Assembly: GCF_038039215.1 (NCBI RefSeq)
Contig: NZ_JBBPCL010000001.1
Location: forward strand, 310,001 to 374,000
Source: Pseudonocardia sp. T1-2H
GTDB lineage: Bacteria; Actinomycetota; Actinomycetes; Mycobacteriales; Pseudonocardiaceae
DNA: 64,000 nucleotides
Reading direction: 5' to 3'
The notes under the pieces were generated by a model, which made no database searches, was not told where the DNA came from, and worked only from the letters and a program-made list of their open reading frames with translations. Position numbers and translations under genes: made by a program. Every line of letters starts with the position of its first letter. The stretch's first letter is position 1. This document shows positions 1 to 9,235 of this stretch, one piece after another.

Positions 1-485
1 CCGGGGATCGTGAACGGGATCCGGAGCGGCAACGCGGAGATCGCGGCGGTGAGCACGTGCTCGGCGCCCTCGTCGAGCCGGCAGGTGCCGCGGCGCCCGG
101 AGATCGACAGATCCGCGTGGCCGAGCCACTTCGGCAGCCCCCACAGCGCGCGCCCCGCCTCGAGCGTGAACTCCTCGGTGACGGGGAGCTGGAGGATGTG
201 CAGGCCGATCTTGCCGTGGTGCCACGCGGGGAGCGCGGTCGCGACCTCCGAGTAGATGCCGAGATCGTTCACCCGGTAGTCGATCAGGGCGAGGAACAGC
301 AGTGTGCGCCCCGCGACGGACACCGGTTCGAGCCCGCTGCCGGCGAGCTGGGCACGCGCCCGGTCGGCCCGCACCACATAGGTCGCGCAGGCGGCCGCGG
401 CGTCGTGGATGCGGACGGGGAAGGTGACCCGGTGTCCCCGGATCTCCCAGCTGCCGTCGTCGAGCGGGGTGGCCACGACATGCAT
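1..485 (-). CDS. Acetoacetate decarboxylase-like protein, 3' end outside the window
   Basis: The reverse strand is open from an ATG at 485 to the window edge, giving 161 residues with no stop, so the C-terminus is missing. The sequence resembles the acetoacetate decarboxylase fold family: an N-terminal FPVRIHD strand, the conserved LFLALIDYRVNDLGIY segment (about 63-79), and EAGRALWGLPKWLGHA (about 109-124). The Gly-x-Pro-Lys motif carries the lysine that forms the Schiff base in true decarboxylases (Lys119 here). The next residue is Trp, where classical enzymes have a second Lys, so true decarboxylase activity is doubtful. It is divergent from the large signalling gene, with about 130 bases between the starts. 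Family membership is fairly clear; the substrate is unknown. Confidence 0.8.
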   Translation of the reverse strand, partial: MHVVATPLDDGSWEIRGHRVTFPVRIHDAAAACATYVVRADRARAQLAGSGLEPVSVAGRTLLFLALIDYRVNDLGIYSEVATALPAWHHGKIGLHILQLPVTEEFTLEAGRALWGLPKWLGHADLSISGRRGTCRLDEGAEHVLTAAISALPLRIPFTIP

Positions 486-619
486 CCTGCACCTGCGGAG
501 CGGGTCCGGCGAACGCGCCGCCGGTCCGCCGCGGGTCGCGGCGTGCCCGGCGGCCCCGGACCTGGCAGGCTGGAAGGGGTCGAGCCGACGCGTCGCGTCG
601 GAGGATGGGCGGTTGCACG

Positions 620-3600
620 GTGAGCGAACGGGAGGTGTCGGGTTCTCCCGTGCCCGGCGGCACCGTCCGCGACCTGATGTCCGACGCCCGGTTCCCGCTC
701 GGCCCCGCCCGGGACTGGCCCGCCGAGCTGCGGTCCGCCGTCGAGATCATGCTCGGCGCCCGGCACCCGCTCGTGATCTGCTGGGGCCCCAGCTCAGGTT
801 CCTCTACAACGACGCGTTCGTGCCCGGCGCGGGCCGCAAGCACCCGGACGCACTCGGCCGGCCGTGCACCGAGGTCTGGCCGGAGATCTGGGAGCGCATC
901 GGCCCCGCGTTGAAGCAGGTCCTGGAGACCGGTGAGCCGGTCTTCCGCGAGGACGACCGGCTCGTCTTGAACCGCAACGGCCGCCTCGAGGAGACGTACT
1001 GGCGGTACTCCTACAGCCCGATCCGCAGCGCCGACGGCACCCGGGTGCTCGGCGTCTTCAACGTGACCGCCGAGACCACCGCCCAGGTGCTCGGCACCCG
1101 CCGGATGCGGCTGCTGGGGCGCCTCGGCGAGGTCTCCCGGGACGTCCGGACCACGCCCGAGGCACTCGCCGGGATCGCGGCCGTCCTCGCGGAGGCGAGT
1201 GAGGACGTCGCGTTCGCGCTCTTCACGATCGGCGAGGGCGACGGGCAGCGGCTCGTGGCCTCGGCCGGCCTCGACGACCCGGAGCCGGTAGCCGCGTCCG
1301 TGCGCCCGCCGGCCACCCCGCCTCCCGGTGGCCCGGTGGTCGAGGAGCTGCCCGAGCCCGTCGTCGGCCGCGATCCGGACCCCGTCGGACGGGTGGTGCG
1401 CACCGTGCTGCCGGGGACCCAGGGCTCCCCGTCGGTCGGCGTGGTGCTCGGTCTGCCGCCGCTGCTGCCGGCGGACGACGACCATCTTTTCTTCCTGCGG
1501 CTCGTCCTCGGCCACGTCGGCACCGCGGTCGCGGCCGCGCGCACCCATTCCGACGAGCGCCGTCGGCTCGAGGCGATGGTCGCGCGGGACCGGTCGAAGA
1601 CCGAGTTCTTCACCGGCGTCAGCCACGAGTTCCGCACGCCGTTGTCGCTGATCCTGGGCCCGCTGGACCAGCTGCGGCACTCGGCGGACGCGGAGGTCCG
1701 CCGGGGCGCGGAGATGGCGCACCGCAACGCCGAGCGCATGGTCAAGCTCGTGAACAGTCTGCTCGACGTGTCCCGGCTCGAGGCCGGGCACAGCGACGCC
1801 GGGTTCGCGCCCGTCGATCTCGGGACCCTGACCGGGGAGCTGGCCGGGCTGTTCCGGGAGGCGGTCGAACGGGCCGGGCTGCGGCTCGACGTCGACTGCC
1901 CGCCGTCGGAGCGTCCGGTCTGGGTGGACCAGGACATGTGGGAGAAGATCGTCCTCAACCTGCTCAGCAACGCGGTGAAGTTCACCTTCACCGGCGGGGT
2001 CTCGGTGAGCACGCGGATCGAGGGCGAGGAGGCCGTGCTGCGGCTGGCCGACACCGGCACCGGCGTCCCGGCCGCCGAGCTCCCGCACCTGTTCGAGCGG
2101 TTCCACCGGGTACGCGGCGCCCGGGCCCGCTCGCACGAGGGCAGCGGGATCGGGCTGGCGCTGGTCCGTCAGCTCGTCGAGGTGCACAGCGGGACCGTCG
2201 AGGTGACCAGCACCCCGGAGGTCGGCACCACGTTCACCGTGCGGCTGCCGCTCGGGTTCGCGCACCTGCCGGTCGAGAGCATCGGGTCGCGCACACCGGT
2301 CACGCCGCGGCCCAGCCCCGCGACGGCCGAGCCGTTCCTCGCCGAGGCGCTGCGTTCGATGCCCGGCGGGAGCAGCGACGAGGCCGGCCCGGACCTCGCC
2401 GCGACCGTCGACGCCGTCGGGGCCGGCGGCCGCAGCCGCGTCCTCGTCGCGGACGACGACGCGGACATGCGGAACTACCTGCAGCAGCTGCTCTCCGAGA
2501 ACTGGGTGGTGCAGGCCGTCGCGGACGGCCGGCAGGCGCTCGAGGCGGCGCGTGCGGACCCGCCGGACCTGGTCGTCGCGGACGTGATGATGCCCGGCCT
2601 CGACGGGATCGGGCTGCTCCGCGCGCTGCGCACCGACGCCCGCACCGCGGGCCTGCCCGTCGTGCTGCTGTCCGCCCGCGCCGGCGAGGAGGCCGCCGTC
2701 GAGGGCCTCGACGCGGGCGCGGACGACTACCTCGTCAAGCCGTTCTCGGCCCGCGAGCTGCTCGCCCGGGTCGCCAACCACCTGCAGCTCGGCCGCGTCC
2801 GACGGGCCGCGGAGCTGCGGTTCCGCGCGATGGCGGACTCCACCCCGGCCCTGATCTGGGTGGACGACGCCGGCGGACACCGGATCTTCGTCAACCGCGG
2901 CTGGCTGGACTTCACCGGGGTCAGGGACCCGGCCGGCGAGCTGGGCCTGGAATGGCGCGAACGCATCCATCCCGAGGACCGCGAGCGTTACCGGACGGTC
3001 GTCGAGGCGGCGTCCCGGGCCGGCGCACCGTTCGAGGTCGAGTACCGCCTGCGCGATGCGGACGGCCGTTACCGCTGGGTCCTGGACCGCGGGACGCCCG
3101 TGGGCGGGGACCGCTCCGCGGGCTACATCGGCGGCTGCCTGGACATCGACGCCCAGCACGTCGAACGCCGCCGGTACCCCGTCTTCGCGCGGCTCGGGGA
3201 CGTGCTGGACCGCGAGCTGACCAGGGTGGACCGGCTGCACGCGCTGGCGCGGACGCTCGTCGACGAGGGTCTGACGGATGCGGCCCGCGTGTACGAGGGC
3301 GGGACCGAGTCGCCGGTCGTCCTGCGCGCCGTCGCCGCTCCCGACCCGGCCATCGAGGCGGATCTGTGGCCGCTGAGCGGCTCGCCCGCGCTGACCGAGC
3401 ACGGCGACGCCAGAGAGACGTTCCGGCTCGGGCCCGACGAGATGCGCGCGGCGCTCGAGGGCGTCCCGCCGGAGGACGCCGCGGTCTGGCGGCGGCTCGG
3501 GGCGCACTCCGCTCTCATCGTCCCGCTCCGGGCCCGGGGCGCCTGGCTCGGCGTGATCGGCGCGGTGCGCCTCGGGGATACGCCTGCCTTTGACGACGCG

Positions 3601-6135
3601 GACGTCGACATCATCACCGAGATCGCCCGCCGGGCCGGGGTCGCGGTGGACAACGCGCGTCTGCTCGAGCTGGAGCGGTCCAGCGCGCAGCGGCTCGGGC
3701 TGCTGCACCGCGCGACCGCGGAGATGTCCGCGGCGGCGACCCCGACCCAGGTCGCCCGGATCGCGACGAACCACGTGGTCGCGCTGCTGGGCGCGCCGAT
3801 CGCGGGCACGTTCGAGCTGCGTGGCGAGCTGATGGAGCCGCTGGCCACCCATGGTTGGCAGAGCGACGTGGCCACGACCGTCCCGCTCACCGAGCCGCTG
3901 CCCAGCCGGGACGCGGTCCGGCACCGCACCGCGATCTGGCTCCGGGACGCCGGCGAGTGCCGCGAGCGGTATCCGGCCGCCGCGAAGTACCTGGAGGACG
4001 GCGGCCCGGAGGCGGCCTGCTGGCTGCCGCTGGTCGTCGGGGACCGGGTGCTCGGCCTGATCGGGGTCGCGTTCCACGACCGGCGGGAGTTCCCCGAGAC
4101 GGACCGCGAGGCGGCGCTGGCCGTCGCGGAACTGGCCGCGCAGGCCCTGGACCGCGCATTCCTGCTCACCGCGGAGACGGACGGGCGCCGGCTGGCCGAG
4201 CGCCTCGGCGCCGTCGCGACCGCGCTGTCGCGGGCCACGGACCTGGACGCCGTCGCCGCGGTGATCGTCGCGCACGGCATGTCCGCGGTCGAGGCGGAGG
4301 CCCTGGTCGTCGTGGCCGCGGACGACGAGGGCGTGCTGCACCCGCTCGCCGCGGACGGCTGGGACGCCCCCGGGTCGCCGCTCGCCCCGGATGCCACGCA
4401 CCCGCTCGCGGGCGTGGTGCGGACGGGCCAGCCGATCTGGCTGGCGCAGAACCCGCCCGAGCCCTTCCCCGCGCACACGGCCGTCCCGCTGCTGGTCGGG
4501 GGCCGGGCGATCGGGGCCGTCGGGTTGCGGTTCGCCGAGCCGCCCAGCTTCACCCCGGAACGTCGCGGCTTCGTCCTGACGCTGGCCAGCCAGTGCGCGC
4601 AGGCCGTGCTGCGGGCGCGGCTGCACCAGGCCGAGCACGAGGTCGCGGTGACGCTGCAGCGGAGCCTGCTCCCTCAGCGGTTGCCGGACCTGGACCGGCT
4701 CGCGATCGCCACCCGCTACAAGCCCGGCACCGAGGGCACGGAGGCCGGCGGGGACTGGTTCGACGTGCTGGACCTGGACCACGACCGGGTCGCGCTGGTC
4801 GTCGGGGACGTGGTGGGGCGCGGGCCGTCCGCCGCCGCCGTCATGGGGCAGCTGCGCAGCGCGCTCGCCGCGAACCTGGTCAACGGCCAGTCCCCGGCGT
4901 CGGCTCTCGAGCAGCTCGACCTGTTCGCCCGGCGCGTCGAGGGTGCCCGGGCCAGCACGGTGGCCTGCGCGGTCGTGGACTGCGCGACCGGTGAGCTGGT
5001 CTACGCCTGCGCCGGGCATCCGCCGCCGCTGGCCGCGGGTCGCGACGGCGGGGTCCGGCTCCTCGACCGGGGCCGCGGCACGCCCCTCGGGGTCTCCGGC
5101 CGGCCGCCCTTCGTCGAGTCGGCGGCCCGGATCGAGATCGGCGAGACGATCCTGCTCTGTTCCGACGGGCTCTTCGAACGCCGCACCGAGGTGATCGACG
5201 ACGGCCTGGCCCGGCTCGTCGAGACGTTCGGCCCGCTGGCGCACGTGCAGCCGCGGGACATGGTGGACACCCTGCTGGACCGGATGCTCGCCGGGTCGGG
5301 GGCGCCGGACGACACCGCCGTCGTCGTCGCCCGGTTGCTGCCGCTGCCGTTGCGCGAACGCCTGCCCGCGGACGCCGAGCGGCTCGCCCCGCTGCGCCGC
5401 CGGGTCACCGCCTGGAGCAGGGACTGCGGGCTGGACGCCGACGCCGTCACGGACCTGCAGCTCGCGCTCGGCGAGGCGGTGACCAACGCCGTCGAGCACG
5501 CGTACCTGGGCGGCCGGGCCGAACCCGCGGACGAGGCGGTCGACGTCGTTCTGCAGGTGCTGGAGGACGGCTCGGTGGAGGTGCGGGTCGCGGACCGCGG
5601 GGTGTGGCGGCCGCCGCCGGAGGACCCGGGCTACCGCGGCCGCGGGCTCGCGCTGATCCGCGAGCTCGCCCACGACGTCCGCGTCGAGCCGGGGGAGAGC
5701 GGGACCGTCGTGCGGTTCCGGGTGCCGCCGGTGCCGGTCGAGCACCCGCCGGCCCTGCCCGGGACGGCGCTCGGGGCGGACGGCGCGGAGGCGCCGGCCG
5801 AGGGGCCCGCGCGGTTGCGCCGGTGGGCGGACGAGCACACGGTGCGCCTGCACGTCGACGGCGACCTGGACCTCGCGGGCGTCGCGTCCGTGCGGTCGGA
5901 CCTGCTCGCCGAGCTGGACGGGGGCCGGACGCTCACCCTCACCCTCGGCTCCGACTCGTACGTGAGCAGCGCCGGGATCGCGCTGCTGTCGGAGGTGGCG
6001 CAGCGGGCCCGCGCGGCAGGGGGCGAGCTGACGGTCGTGACGCCGTCGGACAGCCCGTCGCGGCGGATCCTGGTGCTCGCCGGGCTGGACACCGTGATCG
6101 GGCTCTCGGCGGGTCCCCGGGGCGAGGACGGTTAG
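620..6135 (+). CDS. Giant hybrid histidine kinase / SpoIIE phosphatase / RsbW-like kinase / STAS fusion (one frameshift in this sequence)
   Basis: A single chain of about 1838 residues once a one-base shift near 783-790 is repaired. Visible domains in order: N-terminal PAS (about 30-150); HisKA with SHEFRTP (about 334); HATPase with NLLSNAVKF and GSGIGLAL (about 446-515); receiver domain with DDD near its start, VVADVMMPG (phospho-Asp about 655) and LVKPF; second PAS (about 733-843); three GAF-like segments (about 850-1333); SpoIIE/PP2C phosphatase (GGDWFDV about 1376, DDTAVVV about 1563); RsbW-like HATPase with GEAVTNAVEHAY and GRGLALI; and a C-terminal STAS domain with SSAG at the expected phospho-Ser. 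It should be cytosolic: no membrane segment is evident. By family knowledge it would couple a phosphorelay to sigma-factor partner switching. The start chosen is GTG 620, with GGAGG at 600-604; ATG 605 is an alternative. The frame opens from 409, but before about 791 it does not encode PAS-like sequence. Confidence 0.85.
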
Positions 6136-6227
6136 CCCTGTCGGACATTTGGTCCTGGTGGATTCCCTTGCTCCCGGCGGCTGGGACCGGGTGGCACCGG
6201 CGGCCCGCACTGTGCTCAGATGAGGGC

Positions 6228-6311
6228 ATGCGTCCGCTCTGGAACCTCGGCCCCATCTGGGAGTCGCGGCGTGCGGACCACTTCGACCAGTGGTGTCGAC
6301 GGGCGAGCTGA
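6228..6311 (+). CDS. Possible 27-residue leader peptide upstream of the cysteine dioxygenase
   Basis: An ATG at 6228 opens a 27-residue frame ending in TGA at 6311, 41 bases before the dioxygenase start. The peptide has three Trp and one Cys, which lies near its end in QWCRRAS. Short Cys-containing leader peptides occur before sulfur-metabolism genes in actinobacteria, which is why this frame is listed. Cys codons are not clustered and the ribosome site (GAGGG) is too close to be strong. It may be chance, so confidence is low. Confidence 0.25.
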   Translation: MRPLWNLGPIWESRRADHFDQWCRRAS

Positions 6312-6352
6312 CCTTCTCCCCTCATCGCCCGCAGCACCCTGGAGTACGTCCC

Positions 6353-6922
6353 GTGTCCCTGCACGCCGCGCGCGCCGTCGCGCCCACACCGCTCGACCTG
6401 ACCGACCTCACGGACCTCACCCGCCGCGTCGCCGCCGAGGTGCTGGCCGGGGAGCACGAGGTGCACGTCGACCCCGAGAACCGGTGGTACCGGCGCCTCG
6501 TGGGCGACGACTACGTCGACGTCTGGCTGATCAGCTGGGCCCGGGAGAAGGCCGCCGAGCTGCACGACCACGCGGGCTCGCTGGGCGCGCTGACCGTCGT
6601 CTCCGGGGAACTGCTCGAGCAGCGCTGGGTGGCCGGGACGCCCGGGCGCCCGGCCGGGCTGCGGGAGCGGACCCTGCGCGCGGGCCGCGGGGCGACCTTT
6701 CCGCTCGGGCACGTGCACGAGGTCGTCAACACCTCGGACACACCCGCGATCAGCGTGCACGCCTACTCGCCGCCGCTCACCGTGATGTCCTACTACGCGG
6801 TCGAGGAGGGTCCGGCCGAGCAGGGCTCCCGGCTGCGGCGCACCCGCAGCGAGCTGACGAGGGGCGAGCCCGAGCCGTTGCCGATCGTGTCCCCCTCGCT
6901 GAGCGGGGCGACGACCGCATGA
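6353..6922 (+). CDS. Cysteine dioxygenase (type I CDO, cupin)
   Basis: Predicted to oxidise L-cysteine to cysteine sulfinate with O2 and a non-haem Fe(II) in the cytosol. The 189-residue protein is a single cupin. The iron-binding face is visible as ELHDHAGSLGALTVVSGEL (first two His) and FPLGHVHEV (third His), followed by SVHAYSPPLTVMSYY near the end, typical of bacterial CDO. GTG 6353 was chosen because TGGAG lies eight bases upstream and the family N-terminus begins soon after; the open frame extends back to 6290. The stop overlaps the next start (ATGA), so it is translationally coupled to a rhodanese, the usual actinobacterial pairing. The partner suggests the sulfane sulfur or sulfite made downstream is handled immediately. 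Confidence 0.85.
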   Translation: MSLHAARAVAPTPLDLTDLTDLTRRVAAEVLAGEHEVHVDPENRWYRRLVGDDYVDVWLISWAREKAAELHDHAGSLGALTVVSGELLEQRWVAGTPGRPAGLRERTLRAGRGATFPLGHVHEVVNTSDTPAISVHAYSPPLTVMSYYAVEEGPAEQGSRLRRTRSELTRGEPEPLPIVSPSLSGATTA

Positions 6923-7596
6923 GCCGCACGATCGCCGAGGTGCTGGCGGACGCCCGGGCCCGCCTGGACCGGGTCGGCCCCGAGCGCGCGGCGGAGCTGC
7001 GCGAGCAGGGCGCCGTCCTCGTCGACACCCGGCCGCAGTGGCAGCGGGACGACGAGGGCGCGATCCCGGGGGCCCTGATCATCGAGCGCAACCACGTCGA
7101 ATGGCGGCTCGACCCGTCGTCGGACGCGAAGATCCCGGAGGCGACGGACCACGACGTCACCTGGATCCTGTTCTGCTCCGAGGGCTACAGCTCCAGCCTG
7201 GCGGCGGCGAGCCTGCAGGACCTGGGCCTGCGCAACGCCACGGACCTCGACGGCGGCTTCAAGGCCTGGGCCGCCGCCGGCCTCCCCACCACCCCCGAAC
7301 CCCCGCGAGTCGCGATCTGGCGCCCCGCGAGTCGGGGTCTGGGGCCCCGCGAGTCGGGGTCTGGCGCCCCGCGAGTCGGGGTCCGGCGGCGGCCGGATCG
7401 ACTCCGGTCAGGGCTCGTAGAGCCGGTCGTGCGCGGCCCGCGCCGTCCCGCTCTGCACCCGGTCCTGCGCGACCGCCCACCGCCGGGTCTCCCGTCCACA
7501 CGGAGCCGGTGGTCGGCATTCCCCAGCTCTGCAGCACGCGAACCGCGAGGCGATCATGTGGCCAGGCCGGCGTGTGTGGCGCGGCTTCCCGCTTGA
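6919..7596 (+). CDS. Rhodanese-domain sulfurtransferase with atypical C-terminal tail
   Basis: A one-domain rhodanese occupies residues 1-130: VDTRPQWQRDDEGAIPGALIIER is the N-terminal signature, FCSEGYSSSLAAA carries the active-site Cys and its loop, and DLDGGFKAWAAAGLP is the C-terminal signature. It would transfer sulfane sulfur and is coupled to the upstream dioxygenase through an ATGA overlap. Homologous single-domain enzymes end near the GLP motif. Here the frame runs on for about 95 residues through a tandem 22-bp repeat (PRESGSG/PRVGV) and antisense to the end of the neighbouring synthetase gene. The tail is therefore probably a read-through caused by repeat insertion or an indel, not a functional domain. 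Confidence 0.8.
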   Translation: MSRTIAEVLADARARLDRVGPERAAELREQGAVLVDTRPQWQRDDEGAIPGALIIERNHVEWRLDPSSDAKIPEATDHDVTWILFCSEGYSSSLAAASLQDLGLRNATDLDGGFKAWAAAGLPTTPEPPRVAIWRPASRGLGPRESGSGAPRVGVRRRPDRLRSGLVEPVVRGPRRPALHPVLRDRPPPGLPSTRSRWSAFPSSAAREPRGDHVARPACVARLPA

Positions 7597-9130
7597 GGAT
7601 CTTGCCGCTGGGGTTCTTCGGCAGCTCGTCCACGATCACGACGTACTTCGGCGTCTTGAACGCCGCCAGCCGCTCCCGGGTGTGCGCGATGATCTCCGCG
7701 GGCTCGATGCCCGCGCCCTCCCGCAGCACCACGGCCGCCGCGACCGCCTCGATCCACTCCGGATGCTTCACGCCGAACACCGCGACCTCGGAGACGGCCG
7801 GGTGCTCGTAGATCGCGTCCTCCACCTCGCGGCTCGCGACGTTCTCGCCGCCCGTGATGATGATGTCCTTCTTGCGGTCCACGATCGTCAGATACCCGTC
7901 GGCGTCCATCACGCCGAGGTCGCCGCTGTGGAACCAGCCGTTGCGGAACGCCTCGGCGGTCGCCTCCGGCTTGCCCCAGTAGCCGCGCATCGCGTGCGGC
8001 GTGCGGTGCACGATCTCGCCGACCTGCCCGACGGGCACCGGCTCGTCGTTCTCGTCGTGCAACCGGGTCTCGACGTTCAGGCTCGGCCGCCCCGCGCTGC
8101 CCGCCCTGCTGATCTGCTCCTCCGGGAAGAGCACGGTCGCGTTGGGGGCGAGCTCGGTCTGGCCGTAGTAGTTGAAGAGCCGGATCCCCGGTAGCCGCTC
8201 ACCCAGCTCGGTCAGCACCGCGACGGGCATGATCGCCGCGCCGTAGTAGCCCTTGGCCAGCGACGACAGGTCGTACCTCTCGAACGCGGGGGAGCGCAGC
8301 AGCCGGATCCAGACCGTCGGCGGGCAGAACATCTTGGTGATCCGTTCGCGTTCCACCGTGGACAGGATCGTCTCCGGATCGGGCGAGTCGACGATCACGC
8401 TGGTCGCGCCGAGGTAGACGTCCGGCGTGAGGAAGTCGTGCAGCGCCGCGCAGTGGTAGAGCGGCAGGGCGTGCAGTTCGACGTCGTCGCGGTGGTACTC
8501 GCCGTCGACGATGTCGCTGACGTACTGGGCGATCAGGTTGCGGCTCGTCATGATCGCGCCCTTGGGCGCCGAGGTCGTGCCGCTGGTGTAGAGCAGCTGG
8601 ACGGGGTCGTCGTCGCCGGTCTCGACGTCCGGCTCGGTGTCGTCGGGGTGGGCCAGCAGGTCGGCGAACCCGGTCCAGCCCGCCGCCACGCCGACGACGA
8701 TCCCGGTTGCGACCGGCACCTCGGCGGCCTCGAACGTCACGATCAGCGCCTCTTCGACGATCGCCGCACTCGCCCCGCTGTCCTCCAGGGCGTACCGCAC
8801 CTCACCCGGCGTGAAGTTGAAGTTCACCGGCACCGAGATCGCGCCGATCCGGGCGAGCGCGAAATACGCGACGACGAACTCGTAGGAGTTGTGGGAGAAG
8901 ATCGCCACCCGCTGGCCTCGTCCGACGCCCCGAGCGGACAGCGCGTTCGCCACGCGGTTGGCGTCGGAGTCGAGCTCGGCGAACGTGCGCCGGGTGTCCC
9001 GGTGCACGATCGCGAGCTTGCCGCCGTGCTTCTTCGCGGTCCGGGCGAGCAGCGAGCCGATGCTCTGCCGTCGGGCGCGGGCGACGTCCGCGGTGTAGGG
9101 CGGCAGGTACGTGTCGAGATCGTCGGTCAT
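7259..9130 (-). CDS. Acyl-CoA synthetase (AMP-forming, FadD-like)
   Basis: An ANL-superfamily enzyme that activates a carboxylic acid to its acyl-CoA through an acyl-adenylate. Motifs in order: LLYTSGTTSAPKGAIM (P-loop-like A3 motif), NYYGQTELAP (A5), [34 protein letters not shown] (A7-A8) and PKNPSGKILKRE with the catalytic C-terminal Lys. ATG 9130 (MTDDLDTY) gives the family-length N-terminus. The catalytic part ends near 7597, as expected for about 515 residues. The frame then continues to 7259 through the repeat array. One extra base near 7590 would instead end the protein at TGA 7554, so a missing base is likely. It is followed on the same strand by an acyl-CoA dehydrogenase gene, suggesting a shared degradation pathway. 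The exact substrate is unknown. Confidence 0.85.
   Translation of the reverse strand: MTDDLDTYLPPYTADVARARRQSIGSLLARTAKKHGGKLAIVHRDTRRTFAELDSDANRVANALSARGVGRGQRVAIFSHNSYEFVVAYFALARIGAISVPVNFNFTPGEVRYALEDSGASAAIVEEALIVTFEAAEVPVATGIVVGVAAGWTGFADLLAHPDDTEPDVETGDDDPVQLLYTSGTTSAPKGAIMTSRNLIAQYVSDIVDGEYHRDDVELHALPLYHCAALHDFLTPDVYLGATSVIVDSPDPETILSTVERERITKMFCPPTVWIRLLRSPAFERYDLSSLAKGYYGAAIMPVAVLTELGERLPGIRLFNYYGQTELAPNATVLFPEEQISRAGSAGRPSLNVETRLHDENDEPVPVGQVGEIVHRTPHAMRGYWGKPEATAEAFRNGWFHSGDLGVMDADGYLTIVDRKKDIIITGGENVASREVEDAIYEHPAVSEVAVFGVKHPEWIEAVAAAVVLREGAGIEPAEIIAHTRERLAAFKTPKYVVIVDELPKNPSGKILKREAAPHTPAWPHDRLAVRVLQSWGMPTTGSVWTGDPAVGGRAGPGAERDGAGRARPALRALTGVDPAAAGPRLAGRQTPTRGAPDPDSRGARSRLAGVRGWWGGRRRPRP
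7302..7389. repeat. 22-bp tandem repeat, four copies
   Basis: Four head-to-tail copies start at 7302, 7324, 7346 and 7368, an exact 22-base period. Each starts CCCGCGAGTCGGGGTC and continues with TGGCGC or TGGGGC; the first copy is the most diverged (CGCGATC). The array lies between the convergent rhodanese and acyl-CoA synthetase and is read through by both frames. Related single units occur at 10502-10588. Confidence 0.9.
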
Positions 9131-9235
9131 CCGGGCTCCTCGTCGAGCGGCTGCTACCGGATCAGTAGACAACGCCGGACGCGGAATAGCCGCGGCTCGG
9201 GGACGGAAACACCCCACTTGCGGGACGACCACGGG

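Noticed and set aside
409..619. Start of the giant kinase at ATG 409
   Set aside because: The sequence between 409 and about 790 in that frame has no PAS similarity; the true N-terminus is in the other frame from 605/620.
7302..7389. Possible CRISPR array
   Set aside because: Units are 22 bases, directly adjacent and without spacers, and no cas genes are present.
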